This document shows positions 15,210-23,176 of a stretch of DNA of 23,768 bases, one piece after another. The notes under the pieces are model-generated. The model did no database searches, had not been told where the DNA came from, and saw nothing but the letters and a program-made list of their open reading frames with translations. Numbering within the stretch: the stretch's first letter is position 1; each line of letters opens with the position of its first letter. The DNA is from a virus. The stretch covers positions 1-23,768 of IMG/VR virus record IMGVR_UViG_3300042430_000588, one strand, 5' to 3'. A program made the translations under genes and the position numbers.

Positions 15210-17330
15210 TTATCCTGCTAAGTAAATACAAGCTATTTGTTTAACTTCTGCTAATGAAGAAAAAGTTACATCTTCACGACTTCGGGCTACGGTAATTGAT
15301 CTGACAATATTATCATTTTGTTTCATACCTTTACCGGGAATAGAACTGGTTACAATTAAATCTCCGGATTGAATGTTACCGTTCTCACCACATACGTTTA
15401 TTAAACCTTCACCTACACCGTTAACCAGTACTAAAGTATTTTCTTCTAGTAAAGTTTCGTATTGAGGATCAAGCTCAGTAATAACTTCATGCTGAATTAC
15501 ACCATGCTCTAGGTAAGGTTTCTTTACCTTTATTTCCATATAGTTTGGTGTTGTTGCTTCTGACATATTAGTATATACACCAATTGCACCTTTCATCTCA
15601 GGAGAATCAGAAACATCAATAAAGGATAAAGTATCGTTAACGTTAGGTTTTAAATAAATAGAAGTGTCTACACAGATATCACCGGGTTGTAATGCAACAG
15701 TATTTGGTTTTAAACAAACGTGCATTCCGGTAAACGGAGTAAATCCAACGGTAGAAACACCAGCGCCTAATACATATAAACCATTAGTAGAACCACCAAC
15801 AATAATACCACGTAAATCTGTTGATCCGCTACTAGTCATAAACTTAGCACCAAAGTTATCACTACCCTGTAAGTAAGCTATACGACCGTAGGCTACAGTT
15901 TGTGCATCAGGGTTACCTTCGCTTGCAGAGCCAGCATAAGTACCTCTACGTTGAAGGTAAGCCGCTTGCTGAAACCCACCACTATTATTACCAAAAGTTG
16001 CCCCAAGAATTACAAAGGTAGGATTAACAGAATCAACGCCAAGAGTGTTGCTAATTAATGCAGTAGAAGCACTTGCACCTACAGCAGCAAATGCAATATT
16101 ATTTACACCTGAACATGCAAGAGCAGCTGTACCTGAGTTTGTGCTTCTAAAGAAACCGGACGTAGCAATGCCATAAATAGTTGTACCACTACCAAAACCA
16201 AAAGTGTTGCCACCCTGGGTTGTAGTTGTTCCGGAAGCAATAGAATTAACAGATAAACTGTTTGTTGTTATCTTACCACCATCAATAAAGGTTACGTTGT
16301 TCTCAATACCAAACTCAAGGTTACTAAAGGTAATTAATCCATTATAGTTTTGCCAGTTAAATGGTGCAGAAAAAGATATTGTTTGGGTACCACCAAAAGT
16401 AGCTTCAGATACCGAGTATCTTGATGCCCAATACTTACCGGCATTTGATGCGGCAATAGTAAAGGAAGAAGACCAGTTAGTAGTTAAAGATGCAAATGAG
16501 TTATCAATAAAGTTAAAGCCTGAGCCTGAAGGTGTTCCCGGTTGAGAGTCACTTGCTAATTGGTAGTACACATAACCACTGGTACTTCTTGGACCAGTAC
16601 CGCCTATTGTACCGTTAGTACCGTTATAACCAATACTTCGAATAGGGTAGCTGACATTATTCCAAGGAATAAGAGTGCTTGATGTACCTGATGGAACAGT
16701 TAATGGTACATTTAATGACCATAAATAGTTTCCCGGAGTTGTATTTTCAGGGATAGTAGTTGACCATCCTGCAGGAGCAGTGTATGCGCCTGTGCTCCAA
16801 GTATAAGTTGTTTGAGTAGAAGGTCTTGCTGGTGGTGTAATGTTAGGAGTCCAAATATAAATACTTGGATTAGCATTCAAAAAAGAAGATGTTACAATGT
16901 CAAGGTCAATAGCAGAACCTGTATCTTGAACCCACTGAAAGCTAGGTGATGCCGTGTTTACTTGGAATTGAAATTGACGACCACCGTTAGTTACATAAAA
17001 CAAAAACTTAGTGGTACCAAAACCACCCGTAGCAATATACCATGTATAGTCAGCAGGGTTAAGTGATTCAGTAGACGAGTTAGTGTTGTATAAACCAAAA
17101 TAACCTTTGTTAGTCGGGCTGTCAGATATATTCAAACCTGTATTACTATCAGCATACTTAACATGCATGTACTTGTAAAGGTATCCAATAACAATACCAG
17201 ATCCAATATCTATAATTTGGCCAGTACTATTGTTAATAGTAACACCTGTTGTTGCATTATCACCTTCTAAAGCCAGCTGTGATAGGTAAGCGTCAAGCTC
17301 ATCATTACCTGTAATAGGTGGATTAAACAT
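15210..17330 (-). CDS. Large tail fibre / tail-tip-like protein, 706 aa
   Basis: Residues ~45-145 form a beta-rich domain (GYLYKYMHVKYAD, then YTWYIATGGFGTTK, FYVTNGGRQF, AIDLDIV) of a type found in many phage tail proteins. Residues 160-330 are Ser/Thr/Gly-rich with strand character. At 340-365 comes FIDGGKITTNSLSVNSI, typical of tail-tip and fibre shafts. The last ~175 residues (TPFTGMHV, ALQPGDICV, IQSGDLIVTSSIPGKGM) resemble the beta domain often found at the C terminus of fibres, here without a peptidase S74 chaperone. GGAGG lies four bases before the ATG, one base after the preceding stop. Probably receptor-contacting or tail-tip; exact place in the virion unknown. Confidence 0.75.
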   Translation of the reverse strand: MFNPPITGNDELDAYLSQLALEGDNATTGVTINNSTGQIIDIGSGIVIGYLYKYMHVKYADSNTGLNISDSPTNKGYFGLYNTNSSTESLNPADYTWYIATGGFGTTKFLFYVTNGGRQFQFQVNTASPSFQWVQDTGSAIDLDIVTSSFLNANPSIYIWTPNITPPARPSTQTTYTWSTGAYTAPAGWSTTIPENTTPGNYLWSLNVPLTVPSGTSSTLIPWNNVSYPIRSIGYNGTNGTIGGTGPRSTSGYVYYQLASDSQPGTPSGSGFNFIDNSFASLTTNWSSSFTIAASNAGKYWASRYSVSEATFGGTQTISFSAPFNWQNYNGLITFSNLEFGIENNVTFIDGGKITTNSLSVNSIASGTTTTQGGNTFGFGSGTTIYGIATSGFFRSTNSGTAALACSGVNNIAFAAVGASASTALISNTLGVDSVNPTFVILGATFGNNSGGFQQAAYLQRRGTYAGSASEGNPDAQTVAYGRIAYLQGSDNFGAKFMTSSGSTDLRGIIVGGSTNGLYVLGAGVSTVGFTPFTGMHVCLKPNTVALQPGDICVDTSIYLKPNVNDTLSFIDVSDSPEMKGAIGVYTNMSEATTPNYMEIKVKKPYLEHGVIQHEVITELDPQYETLLEENTLVLVNGVGEGLINVCGENGNIQSGDLIVTSSIPGKGMKQNDNIVRSITVARSREDVTFSSLAEVKQIACIYLAG

Positions 17331-17331
17331 C

Positions 17332-18858
17332 TTACCTCCGATCTGCTGGTCTTGCGTCTAATGCAAATGTAGCCATACGCCAATAACCTGTTGAAGAAAT
17401 TCTGTAGTTAAGTACTCGACCGTTTACTCTTGGATCTACTTTATAACCTTGTGCTTTTTGATTATTAGGCAAGAAGGTAAATAAATCATTTGAAGTAAAT
17501 GTTACTGTGTCAACAAAGTTGTTTTGACCTAATACCGAGATACTTATATTAGCATCAGAAGGTACCTTATCAAACACAGGATAAATAGAGCTAATTAAAG
17601 AACTACCAGTTGTATCACCGGTATTTAATTTAAGTTTTTCAATATAAGAAGTAAAGGTAGTTAGTGCAGAACCGTTCCACATTAAATAATTAGCATCTGT
17701 CTTTAAGGTCTGTGTACTGTTAGTTGCCATGTAAATAATTTCTTTACCATATTGGAAGGCATTACTCTCATTAGCTGGTCCTGTGAAAGAGTAATTAATA
17801 TTTGGTAATACTCTTTTAGTCCATGTTTTATTTTTATAATTATAAATAAGAGCTTCATTACAAACAGTAGATGCACCTTTAGGGTAGTTAATCCATATTT
17901 CTTTATAAAAGGAATTCTTAACTAAGTGTACTTTATCAATAGCATTTTGATTTAAGTTGTTAAAGAAATATTTTTTAATTCTGAAGTCAGCTAAAGACTG
18001 AATACTACCAGAACCATTGTGAATATAAATATCATTACGATCAACAACAAAGTGATTACCATCAAACTCACATACACAATCTGTGCTTAAGATACCATAT
18101 GATTTAGAGTATGCAGCTACTCTTGTTTGCGCACCAATAGTTAATATATTAATACTATCAGAAGAATAAACAAACATGTTACCCCTGAGTTCCATCATAT
18201 CTAATACAGGTGAGGTAGAGCTTAATTCAAACTCGTCAGCTGTGTCTGTTGTTAAACCCGGTTGCCATATTGTAGGAATAGCGCCTGTAGCTGCCTGAAC
18301 GGATACTCTAATAGTTCCCGGAGCAGATGTGGTAATGCCACTTTGTACTAAGGTAAGGTTGGCTGCAACTAATGAATAATTAAGTGACCGAATAACTTTA
18401 GCTGTTACTGTTAGCCCTGCTACATAATTCCAATTAGGTAATGGTTGAAATGTGTTACCTGCTACAGGATCGTTATATAAACAATATAGTGGAGTTGATT
18501 TACTGTTATTTAGGATAACAGCATAACCACCGTTAAAATAAGTACCTTGCCAATCACTGTTAGTATAACCAGCACCTGAACCACTAAACATGGTAGACTG
18601 GTTACCCGCCGAATCTACTCGGATAATACTACCATCTTGTGCAAAGATATTATAACCTTGATCTGGTCGTCTCCAGTGAATACCGTATGTAGGTGTAATA
18701 GATAATACTCTGGAAGTTGTCTCACCTGTTATAGTCTGTACTGCGTTGTCGTCAAACCGTACATTGAGAACATCTGTAAAAGTATTCATAGGTACGATCA
18801 TTGGTGGCAAATCAGTGTTTAATCCACCTTCTCCAAGACCTTGTATTTGTTCTGCCAT
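17332..18858 (-). CDS. Tail tube/hub protein, beta-propeller-like (T7 gp12 / P22 gp10 analogue)
   Basis: 508 aa from the ATG at 18858. The frame stays open two codons further to a TTG, but AGGAG at 18867-18871 is eight bases from this ATG. The product is rich in beta strands, with repeated short hydrophobic/aromatic segments (FDGNHFVVDRNDIYIH, FYKEIWINYP, ALIYNYKNKTWTKR) recalling the blades of podovirus tail hub and nozzle proteins. The start (GGLNTDLPP, then LNVRFDDNAVQTITGE) is typical of these proteins. It is the first gene of the tail/ejection group after the gap at 18859-19064. Family assignment by pattern and position only. Confidence 0.68.
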   Translation of the reverse strand: MAEQIQGLGEGGLNTDLPPMIVPMNTFTDVLNVRFDDNAVQTITGETTSRVLSITPTYGIHWRRPDQGYNIFAQDGSIIRVDSAGNQSTMFSGSGAGYTNSDWQGTYFNGGYAVILNNSKSTPLYCLYNDPVAGNTFQPLPNWNYVAGLTVTAKVIRSLNYSLVAANLTLVQSGITTSAPGTIRVSVQAATGAIPTIWQPGLTTDTADEFELSSTSPVLDMMELRGNMFVYSSDSINILTIGAQTRVAAYSKSYGILSTDCVCEFDGNHFVVDRNDIYIHNGSGSIQSLADFRIKKYFFNNLNQNAIDKVHLVKNSFYKEIWINYPKGASTVCNEALIYNYKNKTWTKRVLPNINYSFTGPANESNAFQYGKEIIYMATNSTQTLKTDANYLMWNGSALTTFTSYIEKLKLNTGDTTGSSLISSIYPVFDKVPSDANISISVLGQNNFVDTVTFTSNDLFTFLPNNQKAQGYKVDPRVNGRVLNYRISSTGYWRMATFALDARPADRR

Positions 18859-19013
18859 GTACAATTCTCCTCTTTAAATTTTTCTTTAATAAATACCCTT
18901 ACCAATTGACCAACAATATTATCTACTGTAAATTGTACAATAGGAATTTCAATATTATGTTTCTCACAGATCTTACGGAATTCAATAATGTTAGACCCGT
19001 TATTAATATCATT
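18819..19013 (-). pseudogene. Possible gene remnant: open frame without a start codon
   Basis: On the - strand 64 codons stay open with protein-like composition (segments NIIEFRKICEKHNIEIPIVQ and VDNIVGQLVRVFIKEKF). A TGA closes the frame upstream and no ATG or GTG lies near its beginning. Its last ~12 codons overlap the tail-tube gene out of frame. Immediately upstream a second frame reads AKEHNIE, resembling EKHNIE in the main frame, which suggests a frameshift or duplication. I do not recognise the family; chance coding-like sequence in AT-rich DNA is possible. Confidence 0.3.
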
Positions 19014-19039
19014 TCAATGTTATGTTCTTTTGCTTAATC

Positions 19040-19068
19040 CTAATAGGTACCGCCTAAGCGATAGTTAA
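19040..19068 (-). promoter_or_regulatory. Candidate sigma70-type promoter for the tail/ejection operon
   Basis: Read on the - strand, TTAACT (19063-19068) and TATTAG (19040-19045) match the -35 and -10 consensus at four of six positions each and are exactly 17 bases apart. The stretch from here to the tail-tube gene is the only sizeable non-coding gap in the leftward genes. It would let tail and ejection genes be expressed apart from the lysis genes. A phage-specific promoter is equally possible. Confidence 0.35.
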
Positions 19069-19520
19069 TTTTTTCGGCACTCAATAAGAGACTGTTTTAA
19101 TACCTCTGCTAGTTGAGCCTGCCTGATAAGAAATTCTGCATCTTCTCTAAAAAGTTGTTGTCCAGTGCTTCCATTTCCAGTGCAGATAATGGGATCAGCT
19201 TTTGTGTTTGTATTACTATCTGGGGTTCTTTCGGGGCGGTTCCGCAAGCTGTTAAGAGTAGCAGTGTACTTACGATTAAGATCAAAGATTTGTTCTTCTT
19301 TTTCTTTTCTGAATTTAAATTGTTCATTATTTAATCTTTCAATTTCTTTATTATAATCAGAGAGTTTACTATTTAAATCTTTAAGTTCTTTATTATGTTT
19401 TTCTAACATTTTAGTTTTAATAACGCCTACTTTAATTTCACCTTTGTTATGCCCATAATCATAAGCAAAGAAACAAAACAAAATACAGGAAAGTACATAA
19501 GCAATAATATATTTAACCAT
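19065..19520 (-). CDS. Rz: Rz-like i-spanin (inner-membrane lysis subunit)
   Basis: 151 aa: a short Lys, then a transmembrane segment at about 4-20 (YIIAYVLSCILFCFFAY), a long charged coiled coil (about 25-95), and a C-terminal domain with GQQLFREDAEFLIRQAQLAE, the usual end of Rz proteins in many proteobacterial phages. I-spanins span the periplasm and join Rz1 to disrupt the outer membrane after the endolysin has cut the wall. The ATG overlaps the lysozyme stop by 8 bases (ATGGTTAA). A second gene, Rz1, is embedded in another frame. Confidence 0.88.
   Translation of the reverse strand: MVKYIIAYVLSCILFCFFAYDYGHNKGEIKVGVIKTKMLEKHNKELKDLNSKLSDYNKEIERLNNEQFKFRKEKEEQIFDLNRKYTATLNSLRNRPERTPDSNTNTKADPIICTGNGSTGQQLFREDAEFLIRQAQLAEVLKQSLIECRKN
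19109..19327 (-). CDS. Rz1: Rz1-like o-spanin lipoprotein, embedded in Rz
   Basis: 72 aa, entirely inside Rz in a different reading frame, as in phage lambda and many others. It has a Lys-rich N terminus (SEKKKKNKS), a hydrophobic signal (LILIVSTLLLL) and a lipobox LTAC with Cys28 as lipidation site. The mature part is short and contains KEPQIV and IPLSALEMEALDN, typical of o-spanins. It would sit in the inner leaflet of the outer membrane and bind Rz. The ribosome site is weak (GAAAGA upstream), common for nested Rz1 genes. Confidence 0.87.
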   Translation of the reverse strand: MNNLNSEKKKKNKSLILIVSTLLLLTACGTAPKEPQIVIQTQKLIPLSALEMEALDNNFLEKMQNFLSGRLN

Positions 19521-19971
19521 TAATACATGTCCTATATTCTTCTTGTCTACGTTTAGTTAATCCAGGTGAAGTATTACCTTTGAATTTATCCCATTTAAGT
19601 ATTTCTTTACATGCCGAATCATAATTATAATTATTTAATTCTTTCACTAATGTTGATTTACAAAAAGCATTTGAACCAATATTATAGGATAAAGATATAT
19701 AAGCACTATATTCGTAAGTAGTTAAAGGAACCTTAACACATTGTTTTAATGCTGCTTCAAACTTATTAGCATCGTTAAGTAATTTTACTAATGCTCTTTC
19801 AGGTGTTATTTTATCACCTAATTTTACATTTTCAGTAGTTCCAAAACCTATTGTGGGGACATCTCCGGGTACGGGTATATAAGCTGTTGATCTAAATCCT
19901 TCGTGTATTGCAATGTTTATTAATGTAGATGCAGTTAAAGAAAGGGAAACTAACTTCATTCTTTCAATCAT
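19513..19971 (-). CDS. Endolysin, glycoside hydrolase family 24 lysozyme
   Basis: 152 aa, typical size for T4/P21-type muramidases that cut the MurNAc-GlcNAc bond. Catalytic Glu24 lies in HEGFRSTAY, followed by PVPGDVPTIGFGTT. In the usual motif an Asp stands nine residues after the Glu; here that position is Pro33, and Asp37 in PGD is the likely functional acid, a variant I recall from other phage lysozymes. A moderately hydrophobic Ser/Thr/Leu-rich stretch (residues 7-22) directly before Glu24 could be a signal-arrest-release segment, but may simply be the first helix. AAGGA lies six bases before the ATG. It overlaps Rz and is preceded by the holin gene. Confidence 0.88.
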   Translation of the reverse strand: MIERMKLVSLSLTASTLINIAIHEGFRSTAYIPVPGDVPTIGFGTTENVKLGDKITPERALVKLLNDANKFEAALKQCVKVPLTTYEYSAYISLSYNIGSNAFCKSTLVKELNNYNYDSACKEILKWDKFKGNTSPGLTKRRQEEYRTCING

Positions 19972-19990
19972 TTAATTTCCTTCTCAATAA

Positions 19991-20194
19991 TTATTTATTC
20001 TTATTTGTAACATCTTTATAAATAGAATATAATTTATGACCAATCATTAATATTGTATAAATTAAAGTAGTCCAAAGAAGTATTTCGGATACTTGGTAAC
20101 CAGCAACTGTTGCTAGTGAAACAGTTACGGGTGCAGCAGACTTAGTTACCATACCCATACCAGTTTCAGTTGTTTGTTGTAGAGTTGTCGACAC
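19991..20194 (-). CDS. Holin, 67 aa
   Basis: A small protein starting at GTG (20192-20194) with AAGGA eight bases upstream. A weak hydrophobic stretch at about 19-33 (SAAPVTVSLATVAGY) and a clear transmembrane segment at about 37-54 (EILLWTTLIYTILMIGHK) are followed by a basic tail (KDVTNKNK). This fits small class II-type phage holins (compare T7 gp17.5), which form the lesion that releases or activates the endolysin. Position directly before the lysozyme and spanins supports the call. It marks the left edge of the GC-rich fibre cassette. Confidence 0.82.
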   Translation of the reverse strand: MSTTLQQTTETGMGMVTKSAAPVTVSLATVAGYQVSEILLWTTLIYTILMIGHKLYSIYKDVTNKNK

Positions 20195-20216
20195 GGTATT
20201 TTTTCCTTATATTAGT

Positions 20217-20603
20217 TTAGTTAGACCAAGACAATGTATCTTCGTCCCAATCATAGTGTGGCGGGTTGTTCGGCACTGGCATCGGCACGGGCGCTTCCCA
20301 CAGATACGAAAAACTGTTCAACACCCATGAAGGATAAGGTTTTGGAGGAACAAATCCTGCACCCTCTGGACCATCGGGCAGCCATGTAAAACCAATCCCA
20401 GCAAAGTTCTTGCGGAATGCTTTGGACTGATCCGGGTCAGGCGTGTTGGTGTTGGGGATGTAGTAGATACCACCCCGTGTGTTGTAGCTAGTCTGCACAA
20501 AGCTGGCTGGATCGCCCCAGATGCCCGTGTCAATTTCAGCTTGGTCAATGACCAGCACACGCTGGACAATATTGTTTTCATCAATTTGGGCAAACTGGCT
20601 CAT
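20217..20603 (-). CDS. Tail-fibre-associated protein, 128 aa
   Basis: It starts MSQFAQIDENNIVQRVLVID and carries IYYIPNTNTPDPDQSKAFRK, FAGIGFTWLP, FVPPKPYPSWVLN, LWEAPVPMP and a final YDWDEDTLSW. This chain of motifs is one I recall from small proteins next to fibre genes in many aquatic phages; its function is not established. The start overlaps the stop of the glycine-rich protein (ATGA), so the two are coupled and may work as tip protein and partner. It is distinctly richer in GC than the holin gene that follows only 22 bases later. Confidence 0.7.
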   Translation of the reverse strand: MSQFAQIDENNIVQRVLVIDQAEIDTGIWGDPASFVQTSYNTRGGIYYIPNTNTPDPDQSKAFRKNFAGIGFTWLPDGPEGAGFVPPKPYPSWVLNSFSYLWEAPVPMPVPNNPPHYDWDEDTLSWSN

Positions 20604-21406
20604 GCTGTGTACGTCCCAGAAGATGTGAAAGTGTGGATGGTAAACCCACCAGATGACGTGACTGTGCCCCCAGTACCCCGCTGAGCACCTGCGTAGCGGA
20701 TGATCACAATGCCGGAGCCACCGTTTGCACCAGCCGTACCACTGCCATCGAGATTGGCCCCGCCGCCGCCACCAGTATTTTCAGAGCCGCTGGTAGCATT
20801 CGTGCTGCCACCATTGCCGCCACCACCAGCGCCACCAGACCCACCCCCATACTGACCGGAGCCGCCGCCACCGCCAGCACGGGTTACAGACGATCCGTTA
20901 ATGCTTGAAGCACTGCCAGAGCCACCATTCCCGCCAAAATTAACGCCTGCTGTACCGCCAGATGCACCTGCACCACCGCCACCTCCGCCAGCAAAGCCGC
21001 CAGTGGTTCCTCCTCCAGCATTACCCTGCCCAGATGTGCCTGCGGCACCGGCCCAACCATATGTACTGCCGCCGCCGCCAGAGCCACCTGTTGCCGCAGA
21101 ACCCGGAACGTAACCAGAAGCACCCTTTCCCCCGCCAGTAGATGTGATTGAACTAAATACTGAATTTGATCCAGAAGTGCCTTCTGCATAACCTCCGCCC
21201 GCTCCGCCACTGCCAACGGTTGCGGTGTATGCAGTCCCGGGGGTCAAAGTAAATCCTGTTGCAGTGCGATAGCCGCCTGCGCCACCGCCACCCCCATAGT
21301 TGGAGCCACCCGATCCCCCGCCAGCGACAACCAGATACTCGATGTCGTAGGTTGGCGGGATAAAGGACCGCTGGTTCTGAAACACCGCTTGAAGTGCGCC
21401 GCTCAT
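20600..21406 (-). CDS. Glycine-rich tail adhesin, 268 aa
   Basis: The start at 21406 is chosen because it overlaps the previous stop as ATGA and GGGAG lies nine bases upstream; a longer form from 21433 is possible. A short N-terminal part (MSGALQAVFQNQRSF, then IEYLVVAGGGSGG) leads into about 200 residues dominated by Gly, with repeated GGGG and GGSGS segments split by short Ser/Thr/Ala/Tyr pieces, ending GIVIIRYAG and FTIHTFTSSGTYTA. The design resembles glycine-rich adhesins of T-even-type phages (gp38 of S16), where glycine-rich strands pack as polyglycine-II helices and exposed loops bind receptors. Strongly GC-rich. Host-range determinant by inference. Confidence 0.8.
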   Translation of the reverse strand: MSGALQAVFQNQRSFIPPTYDIEYLVVAGGGSGGSNYGGGGGAGGYRTATGFTLTPGTAYTATVGSGGAGGGYAEGTSGSNSVFSSITSTGGGKGASGYVPGSAATGGSGGGGSTYGWAGAAGTSGQGNAGGGTTGGFAGGGGGGAGASGGTAGVNFGGNGGSGSASSINGSSVTRAGGGGGSGQYGGGSGGAGGGGNGGSTNATSGSENTGGGGGANLDGSGTAGANGGSGIVIIRYAGAQRGTGGTVTSSGGFTIHTFTSSGTYTA

Positions 21407-22278
21407 GTCAAACCACTCCCAGAGATGAGCCACTGCGTAGACCCAATCTTCAGCGCCGTTGCAGAACCGTACTGCGCCAAGCTGCGTGAGCCGGAAGTGC
21501 CTGCGGGGCTGAGTGTCAACGTGTCTGAAGTGATGGCAATTGTCACCACTTGGCTGGTCATGTTCACAAACGTAACTGCCGTACCGATTGGGAAAGCCAC
21601 GCTGCTGTTTGCAGGAATAGTGAACGTCCGAGCGTTGGCATCGGTGGATGGGTGAAGAATATGCTTGCCAGCATCGGTCAACACCAGCGTATAGGCTGCG
21701 CTTTGGCTGTTCTGTGGGATGTTGCGAAAGCCCACGGCGTTGGTGCCGTCAACAGTCAGCGTGTTGTCCGCGCCGCTGATTGTCTTGTTGGTCAGAGTCT
21801 GGGTGTCACTTGTACCGACCACATTACCTGCTGGGGTAGTTTTCGAGGTGCCCCACGCCGTTCCAGTGGAAACAGCCATGCCAGCGCCGGGGTAGACCTG
21901 TGATGGGGGTGTTGCAGGTGTAGCCGAAGCCCAAGTTGTACCGTTGGACGTAAGCACGTTACCCGCCGTACCCGGAGCCACGACTTGCACAGCAGAGGTG
22001 CCGTTGCCCAGCAAGACGTTATTGGCCGTCAGGGTAGCCGCACCTGTGCCGCCGTTAGCAACGGCCACGGTCCCACTCACGTTAGCTGCAATGCCGCTGC
22101 TCGTGATGTAGCCCGAAGGATTGTTTACGTTGTAGGGCGTAAAGCCGAGAGCCGTTGTAACGTCCCCGGAGGTGAGCGACACTGGCTTGAGCGCCCAGCC
22201 AACACCATTCCACACCCATGTGCGGTTGTTGTAAATGTATTCTTCGTTAAGCGTTGGTGATGATGGAAAATTCAGCAT
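21403..22278 (-). CDS. Tail fibre protein, 291 aa
   Basis: The N terminus (MLNFPSSPTLNEEYIYNNRT, VWNGVGWAL) is a common fibre cap segment. Then VANGGTGAATLTANNVLLG and GTAGNVLTSNGTTW give short repeats known from many phage fibres, DTQTLTNKTISGADNTL follows, and the C-terminal ~90 residues (AYTLVLTDAGKHILHPS, ARTFTIPANSSVAFPIG, SAPAGTSGSRSL-like end) form a conserved beta domain widespread in phage fibres. The start overlaps the preceding gene by 32 bases; GGCAGG just upstream can serve as ribosome site. GC-rich like its neighbours. Likely trimeric and part of the receptor-binding apparatus. Confidence 0.82.
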   Translation of the reverse strand: MLNFPSSPTLNEEYIYNNRTWVWNGVGWALKPVSLTSGDVTTALGFTPYNVNNPSGYITSSGIAANVSGTVAVANGGTGAATLTANNVLLGNGTSAVQVVAPGTAGNVLTSNGTTWASATPATPPSQVYPGAGMAVSTGTAWGTSKTTPAGNVVGTSDTQTLTNKTISGADNTLTVDGTNAVGFRNIPQNSQSAAYTLVLTDAGKHILHPSTDANARTFTIPANSSVAFPIGTAVTFVNMTSQVVTIAITSDTLTLSPAGTSGSRSLAQYGSATALKIGSTQWLISGSGLT

Positions 22279-22780
22279 TATACCTGCCCTTTCTGTTATA
22301 CAACTGCGATGCCGTAGTAGGCACCTTGGTAATTTCTAAAAGTAAAATTTCTGCCGTAATTCTCGCAGTTGGTTTGCGCCCGGTTTTCATGCGGTAGCAC
22401 AACTCAAAACAGTAGTGCATCCATGAAACCTGAACGCTGGGGCCGACAAAAGCTAAAAGGCTGAAAACGTCATAACCCTTGGTGATTTTCCACCAAAATT
22501 TGCGCCACCAGCCTTCTGGCGGCGTGCAAGCGGCTTCAAATGCGGCAATAGCTTGTGCATCGTCGCCGCCGTAATTGATCAAATCCCACTTGTCGGGATT
22601 CCATTCCCCCGGTTGCATCTTGTGGGGGCCACGGGCAAAGTTAGAATGATAGAGCACACCATCAATGACAATGCCGCCGTGACAAAAAAGGCTGACTAGT
22701 CGCGTCTTTATTACCCACGAAAAAAATCGGCCCAGCAGGTTAGCGTTAGAAGGTGGGTCTCTGCGTAAAGCTAAAATCAT
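22247..22780 (-). CDS. Permuted NlpC/P60-like (YiiX/LRAT-type) putative cysteine peptidase or amidase
   Basis: 177 aa. CHGGIVIDGVLYHS (33-46) holds a histidine before a strand pair, YDVFSLLAF (103-111) follows, and WMHYCFELCYRM (120-131) supplies Cys124 followed by Glu126. In permuted papain-like NlpC/P60 proteins the His precedes the Cys and the latter lies in a CxE context, as here. Such enzymes hydrolyse amide or thioester bonds; in a phage, cell-wall peptide or surface substrates are possible. Its start forms an ATGA overlap with the preceding gene and it lies among fibre genes, so it may be a virion-associated enzyme. Function inferred. Confidence 0.65.
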   Translation of the reverse strand: MILALRRDPPSNANLLGRFFSWVIKTRLVSLFCHGGIVIDGVLYHSNFARGPHKMQPGEWNPDKWDLINYGGDDAQAIAAFEAACTPPEGWWRKFWWKITKGYDVFSLLAFVGPSVQVSWMHYCFELCYRMKTGRKPTARITAEILLLEITKVPTTASQLYNRKGRYNAEFSIITNA

Positions 22781-23163
22781 AGTACGGTGCTTTCAGGTAT
22801 TGGTAAATATCCAGCCGCTACCGGGTCAGCCACTTCGATCATTTGCAGCTTCATCTCTGGCATTGCCACCACCAGCGGCGCGTGGGTCAGAATACCGGTA
22901 AGCGGTTCCGAACCAAACATTTGATCCGCTATCTTGCGGCCGTGGTCGCCAATGTTGGCGTATAATGAGTTGTAGTCCAACCACCACAGCCCATCCGTGG
23001 TGGTGTGTTCTTTCCAAATGCCCAGGTCAAATGGCGCGGTGGTGTATTCGGGATCATTGGCTAGCCATTGCAAGCGTGACCACGTGTTAATTTGCTCAAG
23101 CATAATTACCTTGAGATGTCCGGATAGTGGTTTTGTAGGACAAAGAAATTGTAGTATTTTCAT
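22777..23163 (-). CDS. Hypothetical protein in fibre cassette, 128 aa
   Basis: The start at 23163 is chosen because AAAGGA lies close upstream; the frame remains open further and a longer product from 23220 is possible but would overlap the LamG gene. The product begins MKILQFLCPTKPLSG, contains Trp-rich segments (NTWSRLQWL, DGLWWLDYNSLY) and ends with Ala/Pro/Val-rich sequence. No signal peptide, membrane helix or catalytic motif is clear. It is ATGA-coupled to the NlpC/P60-like gene, so the two may function together. Family not recognised. Confidence 0.65.
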   Translation of the reverse strand: MKILQFLCPTKPLSGHLKVIMLEQINTWSRLQWLANDPEYTTAPFDLGIWKEHTTTDGLWWLDYNSLYANIGDHGRKIADQMFGSEPLTGILTHAPLVVAMPEMKLQMIEVADPVAAGYLPIPESTVL

Positions 23164-23176
23164 GATTTTTTTTCCT

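Noticed and set aside
20884-21216. Alternative frames (110 aa, 70 aa) inside the glycine-rich gene
   Set aside because: GC-rich repeats stay open in several frames; only the Gly-rich frame shows recognised fibre ends (IEYLVVAGGG, FTSSGTYTA) and coupling to both neighbours.
21389-22260. + strand frames opposite the tail fibre gene
   Set aside because: They lie opposite a well-supported fibre gene and contain no recognisable domain; open only because of the higher GC content.
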